Source of the DNA: Enterovirga aerilata
GTDB lineage: Bacteria > Pseudomonadota > Alphaproteobacteria > Rhizobiales > Beijerinckiaceae
Length of the DNA: 64,000 bases
Assembly (NCBI RefSeq): GCF_013044135.1
Contig: NZ_JABEPP010000003.1
Span: forward strand, 620,001 to 684,000
Reading direction: 5' to 3'
Part shown: piece after piece, positions 36,706 through 46,126 of the stretch
How the letters are laid out: each line of letters starts with the position of its first letter
Numbering within the stretch: position 1 is the stretch's first letter
Made by a program: the position numbers and the translations under genes
The notes under the pieces: model-generated
The model's input: only the letters and a program-made list of their open reading frames with translations
Databases searched by the model: none
Told to the model about the DNA's origin: nothing

Positions 36706-38040
36706 ATGCCGGGGTCGGAAGCGGAACCTGAGGAGAGGACGGGCGAACTGACCCCCGTGGAGGCGCTCCGGGCCGCCGTGAACGCGCATCGTGCGGGCGA
36801 CCTCGACGTCGCCGAGGCGGTCTACCGGCGCGTCCTCGCCGTCCTGCCCGAGATGCCGGACGCGCTCCACTTCTATGGGGTGCTGCACCACCAGCGCGGC
36901 CGGCCGCTCGAGGCCATCCGGCTCATCAGGCGCGCGATCGAGATCGACCCGGAGGATCCCGGCAAGCACGTCAATCTGGGCAACGTCTTCCTGGAGATCG
37001 ACCGGCCGGACCTCGCCATGCAGGCGTACCGGATGACCATCGTCATGAATCCCGGACATGTCGGCGCGCGCAACAATCTTGGGGTCGCGCTGCGGGCCAT
37101 GCGCCGGGTCGAGGAGGCCGAGGAGGTCTATCGCGAGGCCGTGGCGCTCGACCCGCAGCATCGGGACAGCTGGAGCAATCTCGGGCGGCTGCTCGCCAGC
37201 ACGGGACGGCTCGCCGAGGCGGCCGAGTGCCACCTGCGGGCGCTGGAACTCGAGCCTGGTCACGAGCGCAGCCGGCGCGACCTCGTCTCCGCTTTCGGGG
37301 CCGTGAAGGAGACCGACCGGGCGATGCTTATCCTCCGGGACTGGCTGGCCGACGAGCCGGACAACCCGATGGGACGGCACCTGCTGGCCGCGTTTTCCGG
37401 CGAGGAGGTGCCGGAGCGGGCGAGCGACGGCTATGTGGAGACGCTGTTCGACGATTTCGCCGCGAGCTTCGACCACAAGCTCGCCTCGCTCGGCTACCGC
37501 GCGCCCGAACTCGTGGCCGGGCTGGTCGCCGAGGCATACGCCGACCGCAGGGCGGAGCTCGACATCCTCGATGCGGGCTGCGGGACCGGGCTCTGCGCGC
37601 CCCATCTTCGGCCTTTCGCGTCCCGGCTCACGGGCGTCGATCTCTCCCGCGGCATGCTGGAGAAGGCCGCGGCCCGGGGCGGCTACGACGAGCTGCGCCA
37701 GGCGGAGCTCACCGAATATCTCCGGGGCCGGACCGGAGCCCACGACGTCATCGTGTCGGCCGACACGCTCTGCTATTTCGGCGCGCTCGGCCCCGCCCTT
37801 GCCGCCGCCGCGGGAGCGCTTCGCCCGGGCGGTCGCCTGATCTTCAGCGTCGAGGAGGAGCTTGGGCCGGAGGGCTTCAGGCTCCACCCGCATGGGCGCT
37901 ACTGCCATCGCGAAGATTACGTTCGCGCCGCCTTGCACGAGGCGGGGTTCGGCGTGGCAAGCCTGCACCGCGAGCAGCTCCGGATGGAGCGAGGCGAGCC
38001 CGTGACGGGCCTCGTCGTTGCGGCCGTGAGGACCGGCTAG
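36706..38040 (+). CDS. TPR-repeat / SAM-dependent methyltransferase fusion protein
   Basis: A 444-residue two-part protein. Residues ~15-190 hold about five tetratricopeptide repeats (for example AVYRRVLAVLPEMPDALHFYGVLHHQRGRPLEAIRLIRRAIEIDP as two units). Residues ~240-440 are a class I methyltransferase with motif I LDILDAGCGTGLCAPHL, motif II TGVDLSRGMLEKAAARG and VSADTLCYFGAL. Such fusions act on unknown protein or glycan targets. The ATG at 36706 follows GGAGGCGGA. The stop overlaps the stop of the convergent tetR gene within a shared CTAG. Confidence 0.88.
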   Translation: MPGSEAEPEERTGELTPVEALRAAVNAHRAGDLDVAEAVYRRVLAVLPEMPDALHFYGVLHHQRGRPLEAIRLIRRAIEIDPEDPGKHVNLGNVFLEIDRPDLAMQAYRMTIVMNPGHVGARNNLGVALRAMRRVEEAEEVYREAVALDPQHRDSWSNLGRLLASTGRLAEAAECHLRALELEPGHERSRRDLVSAFGAVKETDRAMLILRDWLADEPDNPMGRHLLAAFSGEEVPERASDGYVETLFDDFAASFDHKLASLGYRAPELVAGLVAEAYADRRAELDILDAGCGTGLCAPHLRPFASRLTGVDLSRGMLEKAAARGGYDELRQAELTEYLRGRTGAHDVIVSADTLCYFGALGPALAAAAGALRPGGRLIFSVEEELGPEGFRLHPHGRYCHREDYVRAALHEAGFGVASLHREQLRMERGEPVTGLVVAAVRTG

Positions 38041-38636
38041 ACCTTCCGGCCGCGCGCGCTGGCGAGGAGGCGGGCCACCCGATCGATCGCGGCGCGATCG
38101 TCGTCGGTCTGCCCGGTCAGGAGCCGGAGCCACAGGAACCCGGAGAAGAGCTCGGCCAGCATCTCGATGTCGCCCGGCTCCACCTCGCCCCGCCGCGCCG
38201 CCTCGCCGAGGACGCCTCGGACGGGCTCGGACCAGCGCGGAAGGAAGCGCTCCCACAGGACGACGAGCGCCGCCTCGTTCGCCTGCGCCTCGGCCAGGAG
38301 GCCGCGCAGGGCGGCTCCCGCGGGCGAGCCGCGCCAGGCTCCGAGATAGGACCGGGCGAGCGCGGCGAGATCTGTCGCAAGACGGCCCGTCTCCGGCTCC
38401 GGGATCCGGGCGGCGCGGTCGGCGAAATAGACCTCCGCCAGCAGATCGGCCCGGTTCGGCCACCAGCGATAGATCGTGGGCTTCCCGGCCCCGGCCCGCC
38501 GCGCCACCTCGTCGACCGAGAAGCCGGCATAGCCCGCCTCCGCGAGCACCTCGCGGGCGGCCGCCAGCACGGCGGCCTCGGTGGCGGGATTGCGCCGCGC
38601 GCCGATCGATCTGCGCCGATCCTTCTCTCCCGGCAA
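38037..38636 (-). CDS. TetR/AcrR-family transcriptional repressor
   Basis: A 199-residue regulator. The N-terminal helix-turn-helix spans residues ~17-62 (TEAAVLAAAREVLAEAGYAGFSVDEVARRAGAGKPTIYRWWPNRADLLAEVYF). The C-terminal ligand domain is Ala/Leu-rich (TetR_C-like; AQANEAALVVLWERFLPRW). It reads away from an array of four operator-like palindromes (38663-38768) that it most likely binds, with the glycosyltransferase/acyltransferase genes on the other side. The effector is unknown. Confidence 0.9.
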   Translation of the reverse strand: MPGEKDRRRSIGARRNPATEAAVLAAAREVLAEAGYAGFSVDEVARRAGAGKPTIYRWWPNRADLLAEVYFADRAARIPEPETGRLATDLAALARSYLGAWRGSPAGAALRGLLAEAQANEAALVVLWERFLPRWSEPVRGVLGEAARRGEVEPGDIEMLAELFSGFLWLRLLTGQTDDDRAAIDRVARLLASARGRKV

Positions 38637-38662
38637 CGGGTGTCTCCCAGCTTATCGAATCA

Positions 38663-38768
38663 GAACGGATCGTTCCGGTTCAGCATGCGCCGAAACGATC
38701 CGTTCCGTTCAGGGCCGCTGATCGGAACGCACCGTTTCGATGCTGGCGAGCTTCAGAACGGCCCGTTC
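38663..38768. promoter_or_regulatory. Array of four operator-like palindromes between tetR and the glycosyltransferase gene
   Basis: Four copies of an approximate GAACGG-N-CCGTTC palindrome: GAACGGATCGTTC (38663-38675), GAAACGATCCGTTC (38692-38705), GAACGCACCGTTTC (38725-38738) and GAACGGCCCGTTC (38756-38768). Centres are about 30, 33 and 31 bases apart, close to three helical turns, so all sites would lie on one face of the DNA. Position in the divergent region suggests TetR binding controlling both directions. Confidence 0.68.
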
Positions 38769-38779
38769 AGCCGGCCGTC

Positions 38780-39727
38780 ATGGATTGCCGGATGGGAGCG
38801 CCGGTGGGACAAGGCCGCATGGGCGGAGATGTCGCGGGCGGGAGATCGGACAGGCCGGGGATCACCGCCGTCGTGGTGGCGTTCGATTCCGCCGAGGTCC
38901 TGCCGGCATGCCTCGGCGCGTTGCATGAGAACGGCGTCGAGGCGGTGGTCGTGGACAATGCCAGCCAGGACGGCTCGGCGGAGCTGGCCGGACGGCTCGG
39001 CGCCCGGGTCCTGAGCAATCGCCGCAACGAGGGCTACGGGCGGGCCTGCAACCGCGGCGCGGCCGTCGCTCACACGCCCTGGCTCCTCGTCGCGAACCCG
39101 GACGTGGTGCTGGAGCGCAACGCGGCGGAGGCGCTTCTGCGCGCCGCCGCACTCTATCCCGATGCCGGGATGCTGGCGCCGCGCATCGTCGAGCCGGATG
39201 GACGGTTCTTCTTCCAGCCGCGCTCGCTGCTCGCGCCCTATCTCCCCAATCCGGGCGGCCGGCGCAGCCCTCCGGAAGGCGATTGCTGCGCGCCCTTTCT
39301 GTCCGGCGCCTGCTTCATGATCAGGCGGGAGCTGTTCGCGCGGCTCGGCGGCTTCGACGAGCGCATCTTCCTCTTCTACGAGGACGACGACCTCTGCCGC
39401 CGCGTCGCCGATTCCGGGCACGCGCTCGTCCATGTCCACGAGGCGGTGGCGCGCCATGTCAGGGGGGGCTCGACGCGCTCACGCCCGGGGCGGGTCTTCG
39501 CGGCACGCTGGCACCTCGCCTGGTCGCGCGCCTATGCGGCGCGGAAATGGGGCCTGCCCGGCGGCGCGTTTCGCATCTTCGCGGTGAACGGCCTGAAGGT
39601 GGCGCTTGCCTGCCTGACCTTCCGGCGCTCTCTGGTGGAGCGCTATGCGGGTTCCGCGGCGGGAGCCTGGGCCTTCCTGCGGGGACGTACGGCGCTCGAG
39701 CGCGAGGGATTGCCGGAGCCGCGATGA
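38780..39727 (+). CDS. Family 2 glycosyltransferase (rhamnosyl/galactosyl-transferase-like)
   Basis: A GT-A fold glycosyltransferase of up to 315 residues: ITAVVVAFDSAEVLPACLGAL, EAVVVDNASQDGSAELAGRLG, the nucleotide-sugar aspartates in LLVANPDVVLERNA, and the acceptor/catalytic region FLSGACFMIRRELFARLGGFDERIFLFYEDDDLCRRV. These are typical of WcaA/RfbN-like enzymes that build surface polysaccharide or glycolipid. The start is uncertain (ATG at 38780, 38792 or 38819; none has a strong ribosome site). It overlaps the acyltransferase gene by four bases (ATGA). Probably under control of the TetR array just upstream. Confidence 0.86.
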   Translation: MDCRMGAPVGQGRMGGDVAGGRSDRPGITAVVVAFDSAEVLPACLGALHENGVEAVVVDNASQDGSAELAGRLGARVLSNRRNEGYGRACNRGAAVAHTPWLLVANPDVVLERNAAEALLRAAALYPDAGMLAPRIVEPDGRFFFQPRSLLAPYLPNPGGRRSPPEGDCCAPFLSGACFMIRRELFARLGGFDERIFLFYEDDDLCRRVADSGHALVHVHEAVARHVRGGSTRSRPGRVFAARWHLAWSRAYAARKWGLPGGAFRIFAVNGLKVALACLTFRRSLVERYAGSAAGAWAFLRGRTALEREGLPEPR

Positions 39728-40815
39728 AGGGCAGGGGAGGGGGAACCCGCACGATCGCGGCCGCGCTCGATGCGCCCGCCAACGCCTTCACGGCCCTGCG
39801 TCTGGGGCTGGCCCTCGCGGTCGTCGTGAGCCACGGCTTCAGCGTGGTGACCGGCCGGGTCGAGGACGAGCCGCTTCACCGGCTTACCGGCTTCACGCTC
39901 GGCGAGCACGCGGTCAACGGCTTCTTCGCCGTCTCCGGCTTCCTCGTCACGATGAGCTTCTGCCGGCGCGGCTGGCGCGATTACGTGATCGCCCGGGCGC
40001 TCCGGATCGCCCCGGGGCTCGTCGCCGCGACGCTCGTGGTCGCGCTCGTCCTCGGGACGGCCCTGACGCGGCTCTCCGCCGGCGAGTATCTGGCGAGCGC
40101 GGGCACCTGGCGCTTCGTCTCCGCCACGCTAACGACGCTGAAGAGCAACGCCGTCCTGCCCGGGCTCTTCGCCGAGAACCCGTTCCGCATGCCGATGGGG
40201 ACGGTCTGGACGTTGAAATACGAGGTGCTCTGCTATCTCGGCGTGCTTCTCGCCGGTCTCGCCGGCCTCTTCAGGTTCCGGTGGGTCGCGGCAGCCGTCG
40301 CGGGCGGCCTCTTCCTGGCGGTAGCCGCGCTCGATTGGCTTTCGCCGGAGGCGTCCAAGGGGGTTCAGACGGCCTTGCGCCTGCCTTTCCTCTTCGCCGC
40401 CGGGGGCGCGCTCTTCGTGTGGCGCGACCGGGTGCCCGTCTCCGGTCCGCTCGCGCTCGCGCTCGCGCTCGCAGCCGCGCTTGCGGCCGGAAGTCCGGCC
40501 TACGGCGCCCTCCTGTTCGCGGCCGAGGCCTACGGGGTCATCTATCTTGGCCTTGCGCCCGCGCTCGCCCGGCCGTCCTTCGACCTTTCGCAGGACCTCT
40601 CCTACGGCGTCTATCTGTACGGCTGGCCGGTACAGCAGGCGCTGCGGCAGCTCTGGCCCAAGGCGGGCATCCCGGAACTGCTCGCCCCCTCGCTCCTGAT
40701 CGCGCTCGCGGCCGGTTGGCTGTCCTGGCGTCTCGTCGAGGCGCCCGCGCTCGCCCTGAAGGCGCGCGCCTTCGGCCGGCGCACGATCAGGACGATCGAG
40801 CCCGCAGCGCCCTGA
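39724..40815 (+). CDS. Acyltransferase-3 family membrane protein (OafA/YrhL type)
   Basis: A 363-residue polytopic membrane protein with about 10 hydrophobic segments. The family 3 acyltransferase markers are [19 protein letters not shown] (conserved R and H in the first segment), [14 protein letters not shown] and [17 protein letters not shown]. These enzymes O-acylate glycans at the inner membrane. Translationally coupled to the glycosyltransferase gene, it probably decorates the same glycan. Its last 29 bases overlap the end of the convergent hexapeptide acetyltransferase gene. Confidence 0.88.
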   Translation: MKGRGGGTRTIAAALDAPANAFTALRLGLALAVVVSHGFSVVTGRVEDEPLHRLTGFTLGEHAVNGFFAVSGFLVTMSFCRRGWRDYVIARALRIAPGLVAATLVVALVLGTALTRLSAGEYLASAGTWRFVSATLTTLKSNAVLPGLFAENPFRMPMGTVWTLKYEVLCYLGVLLAGLAGLFRFRWVAAAVAGGLFLAVAALDWLSPEASKGVQTALRLPFLFAAGGALFVWRDRVPVSGPLALALALAAALAAGSPAYGALLFAAEAYGVIYLGLAPALARPSFDLSQDLSYGVYLYGWPVQQALRQLWPKAGIPELLAPSLLIALAAGWLSWRLVEAPALALKARAFGRRTIRTIEPAAP

Positions 40816-41410
40816 CCGCCGCCACCAGCTCGTCCACCTGGCCGGTCGAGAGAAGCGGAATCAGACCCGCGACGTCGCGGTCCGGAAGGTCCCACCAGGC
40901 CGTCTCCAGCAGCGCCTCGACCCGCTCTTCCGTGAACCGCGTCCGGATCGGCCGGGCCGGGTTGCCGCCCACGATCGCGTAGGGCGGCACGTCCTTCGTG
41001 ACGACGGCGCGTGCGGCGACGACGGCGCCGTGCCCGATGGCGACGCCCGACATGATCATGGCGGCCGAGCCGAGCCAGACATCGGACCCGATAACCACGT
41101 CCCCGCGGCTGCCGTGGTAGGCGCTACCGCTCGCCGCGGCCCCCGGCCAGAGCTCCGGAAAGGCCGCGAACGGGAAGGTGGTCACCCAGTCCGTGCGGTG
41201 GTTGCCGCCGAGCAGGATCTCGACCTTGTCGGCGATTGAGCAGAAGCGGCCGATGGTGAGCTTCGCGCCCGATTCGGGGAACCGGACCTTCGGCCGCCCG
41301 TAGGAATGCGCGCCGATCGAGAAGCCGTAGCGCCGGGAGAGATGCGCGAGGTGCAGGGCGGTCGCGTTGTGCGGATTGCGCCAGTTCCGGATCCGGTGAC
41401 GTAGATTCAT
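40787..41410 (-). CDS. CatB-related hexapeptide-repeat O-acetyltransferase
   Basis: A 207-residue left-handed beta-helix acetyltransferase. Hexapeptide repeats run over residues ~45-150 ([31 protein letters not shown], then [53 protein letters not shown]). The catalytic histidine lies in GGNHRTDW. This is the xenobiotic-acetyltransferase subfamily (CatB, VatD), but genomic members often acetylate surface sugars. Tail-to-tail overlap of 29 bases with the membrane acyltransferase places three glycan-modifying genes together. Confidence 0.87.
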   Translation of the reverse strand: MNLRHRIRNWRNPHNATALHLAHLSRRYGFSIGAHSYGRPKVRFPESGAKLTIGRFCSIADKVEILLGGNHRTDWVTTFPFAAFPELWPGAAASGSAYHGSRGDVVIGSDVWLGSAAMIMSGVAIGHGAVVAARAVVTKDVPPYAIVGGNPARPIRTRFTEERVEALLETAWWDLPDRDVAGLIPLLSTGQVDELVAAVRALRARSS

Positions 41411-41509
41411 CGGCTTCCCGCCCGCGCAGCGAGGGCGGGGGCTGAACAGCGGCGGCCCGGGGGGTTAAGGGAACGGCACGGGCGGGGGCCCGGGGCTCTG
41501 GAGAAGCTG

Positions 41510-43807
41510 ATGGCGGACGTCACGGAAGACCTGCGGTCGGGGGCTCTCTTCTATCACCGCAACCCGCGCCCGGGGAAAATCGAGATCCAGCCGACGAAGC
41601 CGCTCGGCAACCAGCGCGACCTGGCGCTTGCCTATACGCCCGGGGTGGCCGCGGCCTGCGAGGCGATCGCGGCCGATCCGGCCGAGGCCGCCGGCCTCAC
41701 CTCCCGCCAGAATCTCGTCGCCGTCGTGTCCAACGGCACAGCCGTGCTCGGGCTCGGCAATATCGGGCCGCTCGCCTCCAAGCCCGTGATGGAGGGGAAG
41801 TCCGTCCTCTTCAAGAAATTCGCCGGGATCGACGTGTTCGACATCGAGGTCGCGGAGAACGACGTCGACCGGCTCGTGGACGTCGTCGCGGCGCTCGAGC
41901 CGACCTTCGGGGGGATCAACCTGGAGGACATCAAGGCGCCGGAATGTTTCGAGGTCGAGGAGCGGCTGAAGGCCCGGATGGGCATTCCCGTCTTCCACGA
42001 CGACCAGCACGGGACGGCGATCATCGTGGCGGCGGCGGTCGTGAACGCGATGGAGCTCGCCTCGAAGAAGCTCGCCGACATCAAGGTCGTGACCTCCGGC
42101 GCCGGCGCGGCCGCGCTCGCGACCCTGAACCTGCTCGTTTCGCTCGGGGTGAAGCGCGAGAACATCTGGGTCACGGATATCGAGGGGGTCGTCTACGAGG
42201 GCCGCAACGTCCTCATGGACCGCTGGAAGGAACCCTACGCGCAGAGGACGGAACTCCGGACCCTCGCCGAGGTGATCGAGAGCGCGGACGTCTTCATCGG
42301 TCTCTCCGCCGGCGGAGTGCTGAAGCCCGAGATGCTGCAGCGCATGGCGCCCGTGCCGCTGATCATGGCGCTCGCCAACCCGACACCCGAGATCATGCCG
42401 GACCTGGCGCGCGCGGCGCGGCCGGATGCGCTCATCTGCACCGGCCGGTCGGATTTCCCGAACCAGGTGAACAACGTCCTCTGCTTCCCGTACATCTTCC
42501 GCGGCGCGCTCGACGTTGCGGCCTCCACGATCAACGAGGCCATGAAGGCGGCGGCGGTCGAGGCCATCGCAGGGCTCGCCCGCGAGGCGCCGTCGGACGT
42601 CGTCGCCCGGGCCTATGGCGGCGAGGCCCGGCCCTTCGGGCCCGATTCGCTCATCCCGAGCCCCTTCGATCCGCGCCTCATCCTCCGGATCGCGCCTGCG
42701 GTCGCGAAGGCGGCCATGGAGACGGGCGTGGCGCGCCGGCCCCTGCCGGACCTTGCCGCCTATGCCGAATCGCTCGGCCGCTTCGTCTTCCGCTCGGGCT
42801 TCATCATGAAGCCGCTCTTCACGGCGGCGCGCGAGGAGCCGAAGCGGGTTATCTATGCCGAGGGCGAGGACGAGCGCGTGCTCCGCGCCGTGCAGGCCGT
42901 CGTCGAGGAGCGGATCGCACGGCCGATCCTGATCGGGCGGCCCTCGGTCGTGGAGACGCGCCTCAGGCGCTTCGGCCTCTCGATGGCGATCGGGCGCGAG
43001 TTCGACCTCATCAACCCCGAGGACGATCCGCGCTACCGCGACTACGTGGCGACCTATCTGGAGGCCGCAGGCCGGAAGGGCATCACGCCGGATGCTGCCC
43101 GCACGCTGGTGCGGACGAACTCGACCGTGATCGGCGCGATCGCGCTCCGGCGCGGAGATGCGGATGCGCTGATCTGCGGCCTTGAGGGCCGCTTCCAGTC
43201 CAACCTGCGCCACATCTCGAACATCCTCGGCCTCGCGCCGGGCGCGCGCCAGATGGCCGCGATGAGCCTCCTCATCACCAGCAAGGGCGCCTATTTCCTT
43301 GCCGATACGCATGTCACGGCCGAGCCCACGGCCGAGGAGCTCGCCGACATGACGCTCGCCTGCGCGGGCCATGTGCGCCGGTTCGGCATCGAGCCGCGGA
43401 TCGCGCTCCTGTCGCATTCGGATTTCGGCTCGGCCGACACGGCCTCCGCCCGCAAGATGCAGCGCGCGCTGGCCCTCATCCAGGCGCGGGCTCCAGGCCT
43501 CGTGGTCGACGGCGAGATGGCGGCCGACACCGCCCTTCTCCAGACCATCCGGGACCGCGTGAACCCCGCCTCCACCCTGAAGGGCGAGGCCAACGTCCTC
43601 ATCATGCCGAACCTGGACGCCGCGAACATCGCGCTGCAGATCGTGAAGGTGCTGGCCGACGCGCTGCCCGTTGGCCCCATCCTTCTCGGGCCGGCCAAGC
43701 CCGCCCACATCCTCACGCCCTCGGTCACGGCGCGCGGCATCGTCAACGTGACGGCGGTCGCGGTCGTCGAGGCGCAGACGCGTCTGCCGCGTCAGGACGA
43801 GGACTGA
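41510..43807 (+). CDS. maeB: NADP-dependent malic enzyme with C-terminal phosphotransacetylase-like domain
   Basis: Oxidative decarboxylation of malate to pyruvate, making NADPH. The 765-residue protein has malic enzyme domains at ~1-430 ([51 protein letters not shown], and nucleotide-binding [21 protein letters not shown]) and a phosphate acetyltransferase-like domain at ~440-760 ([38 protein letters not shown]). The latter is regulatory and lacks transferase activity in characterised rhizobial homologues. The length is full. Confidence 0.95.
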   Translation: MADVTEDLRSGALFYHRNPRPGKIEIQPTKPLGNQRDLALAYTPGVAAACEAIAADPAEAAGLTSRQNLVAVVSNGTAVLGLGNIGPLASKPVMEGKSVLFKKFAGIDVFDIEVAENDVDRLVDVVAALEPTFGGINLEDIKAPECFEVEERLKARMGIPVFHDDQHGTAIIVAAAVVNAMELASKKLADIKVVTSGAGAAALATLNLLVSLGVKRENIWVTDIEGVVYEGRNVLMDRWKEPYAQRTELRTLAEVIESADVFIGLSAGGVLKPEMLQRMAPVPLIMALANPTPEIMPDLARAARPDALICTGRSDFPNQVNNVLCFPYIFRGALDVAASTINEAMKAAAVEAIAGLAREAPSDVVARAYGGEARPFGPDSLIPSPFDPRLILRIAPAVAKAAMETGVARRPLPDLAAYAESLGRFVFRSGFIMKPLFTAAREEPKRVIYAEGEDERVLRAVQAVVEERIARPILIGRPSVVETRLRRFGLSMAIGREFDLINPEDDPRYRDYVATYLEAAGRKGITPDAARTLVRTNSTVIGAIALRRGDADALICGLEGRFQSNLRHISNILGLAPGARQMAAMSLLITSKGAYFLADTHVTAEPTAEELADMTLACAGHVRRFGIEPRIALLSHSDFGSADTASARKMQRALALIQARAPGLVVDGEMAADTALLQTIRDRVNPASTLKGEANVLIMPNLDAANIALQIVKVLADALPVGPILLGPAKPAHILTPSVTARGIVNVTAVAVVEAQTRLPRQDED

Positions 43808-43810
43808 GAC

Positions 43811-45664
43811 CTATTCCGCGGTCGCGTTGATCTCGACCTTGTCGAGCAGCTCGGTCGGATCGGAGACCCCGGCCAGGTCCGCGATGCCGAGCCCCGCGCC
43901 GTCGCGTGCCCGCATCTCGATCGTGAGGCGCCCCGGCCTCGCGATGAAGCGCGCCACGGCCTGCCCGATCTCCTTGGCCGCCGGCGAGTTGCCGAGCATG
44001 ACGGGTATCCCGATGGCGGCCGTCATGCCGTATTCGCGCCGCAGATCGTCGACGCCCCGCTTCTTCTCCGCCGCTTTCCGCGACAGGAAGCGCTCCAGGA
44101 GACCCGCATCCTGGACCACGACATCGAGCGCGCGCGCGCTCGCCCCCATCCAGGCGATCGCAGCCAGTGTCGGATCGGCGCCGAAGGCCTCCCGTCCCAC
44201 ATCACCCACCACGCCGCGGACGAGCACGCTCCCCATCCCGGCGCCCTCCGCGGAGATCTCCCGGATGACGAGCTCCTGGCCCGGCTCGTTCCACGCGAGA
44301 TGGGCCGTGAGGGAGGCATCGACCCGGTCGTAGCCGAGAGCGAGAAGCTGCCTCGCCGTATTGTCCTTTGCGGCCGCCGCGATCGGCACCGAGACGTTCC
44401 GCAGCGAGACGCGCATGTCCGTCGGCAGGCCCTCGACCACCTTGTCCGCGAGGAACTCGGCCGCACCGACGGACATCCTCACGGGAGGGCGGCCTTCGGC
44501 CGGCTCACCCTTCGCGTCCACTTCGATCCCGCTCAGCCGGATCGAGCCGATGACGGGGACGAGCCGCCTGAGCTCGGCGGCCGAGAGCTCGGCGGTCTTG
44601 CCCGCGAGCTCGCGTGCGGCCGCCAGGGCGGGAGCGATCGAGACGCCGCCCATCGAAAAGCTCGCCACGCGGACCCGGCCGTCCTCGCCGCCCGCCTCGA
44701 TCTCCTCGATGCGGAACTCGCCCCCGCCCTGACCTGCCGTATAGGCGACGCGGCCGATGCGCCCGGCCGCCTCCTTCCCGCCGGCATCCGAGAACGCGAT
44801 GCCGGTCGCCTCGACGGAGCCGACCTCGAACGCGTCGAAGAGATCGGCCATCGCGCCGATCACGCGGCCGCGCTCCGCCGGGGCGGCCTTGTCCAGGTCG
44901 GTATGGCCGGCGACGGCATCCGCGGTCGCGATCCACCCATCCTTCGTCGGCCTGGCCCGGAAGTCGCGCCCCGACATGCGGGCGATGCTCGAACGGGCGC
45001 CCTTCGGTCCCTCGGTCGCGATCCTCTCGACCGAAAATGCGCCGTAGACCCGGCGCAGCTCCGCGGGTCCGCCTGCTGCGGGAATCTCGAGCAGGGCCAT
45101 CATGACGCCGAGATCGACCTCGCTCATCTCCATGCGGCCGAAGGTGCCGCGGGAGGGGCCTTCCGGCCCGAGCCCTTCGAAACTCCCGTCGGCCGCCGAG
45201 GCGCTCGCGACGCGGCCGTCCCCGATGCCGGACAGGCGAATGTCGTGGTATGTGGAGGATTGCCGGCCGGCGCCGGTCTGCGTCTCGGCCCGCAGCTCGG
45301 GGATAACGATCTCGGAAGCCGCGAGCGTCCTCACTCGCTCCGCCAGCGGGACCGCCGAGCCCGGGTCGAGGATGCGCGCGAGCTCGTCCCGCGAGAGGCT
45401 CGTTCCGCGGATTTCCGCCGTCGGGATCAGATAGGTCGTCGGTCCGGCCGCGAGCCGGAGATTCGCTGCCCTGTACCCGGCCGCGTTCTGCGTGACCGAG
45501 AAGGGTCCGGCCGGCACGGCAACCGAGGCCGGCCCGCCAGGGCCCGCCTGGGCGGCGAGCCGCGGCCGCTCTTCGGCGGTCGCATGACCCTGAAGTGCCG
45601 CCGCTGCGATGCAGGCCAGCAGACACAGCCGCACGCCCCGGAGGACGCGCCCCGATTCGACCAT
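43811..45664 (-). CDS. Large exported protein of unknown function
   Basis: A 617-residue protein with a signal peptide (RLCLLACIAAAALQGHATAEE, mature near residue 31) and no further membrane segment, so periplasmic or outer-membrane-associated. The mature part is Ala/Gly/Glu-rich and predicted beta/alpha mixed, with recurrent stretches of the pattern LSGIEVDAKGEPAEGRPPVRMSV, IRLSGIGDGRVASASAADGSFEGLGPEG and VEATGIAFSDAGGKEAAGRIG, suggesting an internally repeated AsmA/YdgA-like beta architecture. No family was recognised with certainty. It lies 49 bases behind erpA on the same strand and may be co-transcribed with it. Confidence 0.72.
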   Translation of the reverse strand: MVESGRVLRGVRLCLLACIAAAALQGHATAEERPRLAAQAGPGGPASVAVPAGPFSVTQNAAGYRAANLRLAAGPTTYLIPTAEIRGTSLSRDELARILDPGSAVPLAERVRTLAASEIVIPELRAETQTGAGRQSSTYHDIRLSGIGDGRVASASAADGSFEGLGPEGPSRGTFGRMEMSEVDLGVMMALLEIPAAGGPAELRRVYGAFSVERIATEGPKGARSSIARMSGRDFRARPTKDGWIATADAVAGHTDLDKAAPAERGRVIGAMADLFDAFEVGSVEATGIAFSDAGGKEAAGRIGRVAYTAGQGGGEFRIEEIEAGGEDGRVRVASFSMGGVSIAPALAAARELAGKTAELSAAELRRLVPVIGSIRLSGIEVDAKGEPAEGRPPVRMSVGAAEFLADKVVEGLPTDMRVSLRNVSVPIAAAAKDNTARQLLALGYDRVDASLTAHLAWNEPGQELVIREISAEGAGMGSVLVRGVVGDVGREAFGADPTLAAIAWMGASARALDVVVQDAGLLERFLSRKAAEKKRGVDDLRREYGMTAAIGIPVMLGNSPAAKEIGQAVARFIARPGRLTIEMRARDGAGLGIADLAGVSDPTELLDKVEINATAE

Positions 45665-45713
45665 CCCGCTCTCCGATCGAGGATAGAGACCCGGAGAGGA
45701 GACGGCCGGGTCG

Positions 45714-46055
45714 TCAGAGGGAGAAGGATGTACCGCAGCCGCAGGAGGATGTCGCCTGCGGGTTCTCGATCTTGAACGACTGGCCGATCAGGTCGTCCAC
45801 GAAATCGACCACCGACCCCTTCAGGAACTGCAGCGAGGTCTCGTCCACGAGCACCGTCGCGCCGTCGCGCTCGACGACGATGTCGTCGGGCTGGCGGGTG
45901 CGGTCGATGTCGAAGCCGTACTGGAAGCCCGAGCAGCCGCCGCCGTTGACGCTGATGCGCAGCATGGAGCCGGCCGGCTCGTCTGCCAGGATCTCGCCGA
46001 TGCGGCGCGCGGCGGTCTCGGTCAGTCTGATCTCGTCGGAGGTCTGAACGTGCAT
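45714..46055 (-). CDS. erpA: Iron-sulfur cluster insertion protein ErpA (A-type carrier)
   Basis: A 113-residue A-type carrier that delivers Fe-S clusters to apoproteins. The three ligand cysteines are in [12 protein letters not shown] and SCGCG near the C-terminus ([11 protein letters not shown]). The ATG at 46055 ([18 protein letters not shown]) is chosen since upstream in-frame residues are not conserved. It complements the suf operon, which contains no sufA. It is divergent from dgt with about 70 bases between, the typical arrangement in Hyphomicrobiales. Confidence 0.93.
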   Translation of the reverse strand: MHVQTSDEIRLTETAARRIGEILADEPAGSMLRISVNGGGCSGFQYGFDIDRTRQPDDIVVERDGATVLVDETSLQFLKGSVVDFVDDLIGQSFKIENPQATSSCGCGTSFSL

Positions 46056-46126
46056 GGCCTGAGCTTGCGGTTCGTCTCGGGCCCAAGGTAAGGCGCGCAT
46101 GGAAGCCCTTCAACCCGGAAGACCTC

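Noticed and set aside
36250-38463. A 737-codon minus-strand open frame across the CoxL-like and TPR-methyltransferase genes
   Set aside because: It would contradict two well-supported genes and has shadow-like composition.
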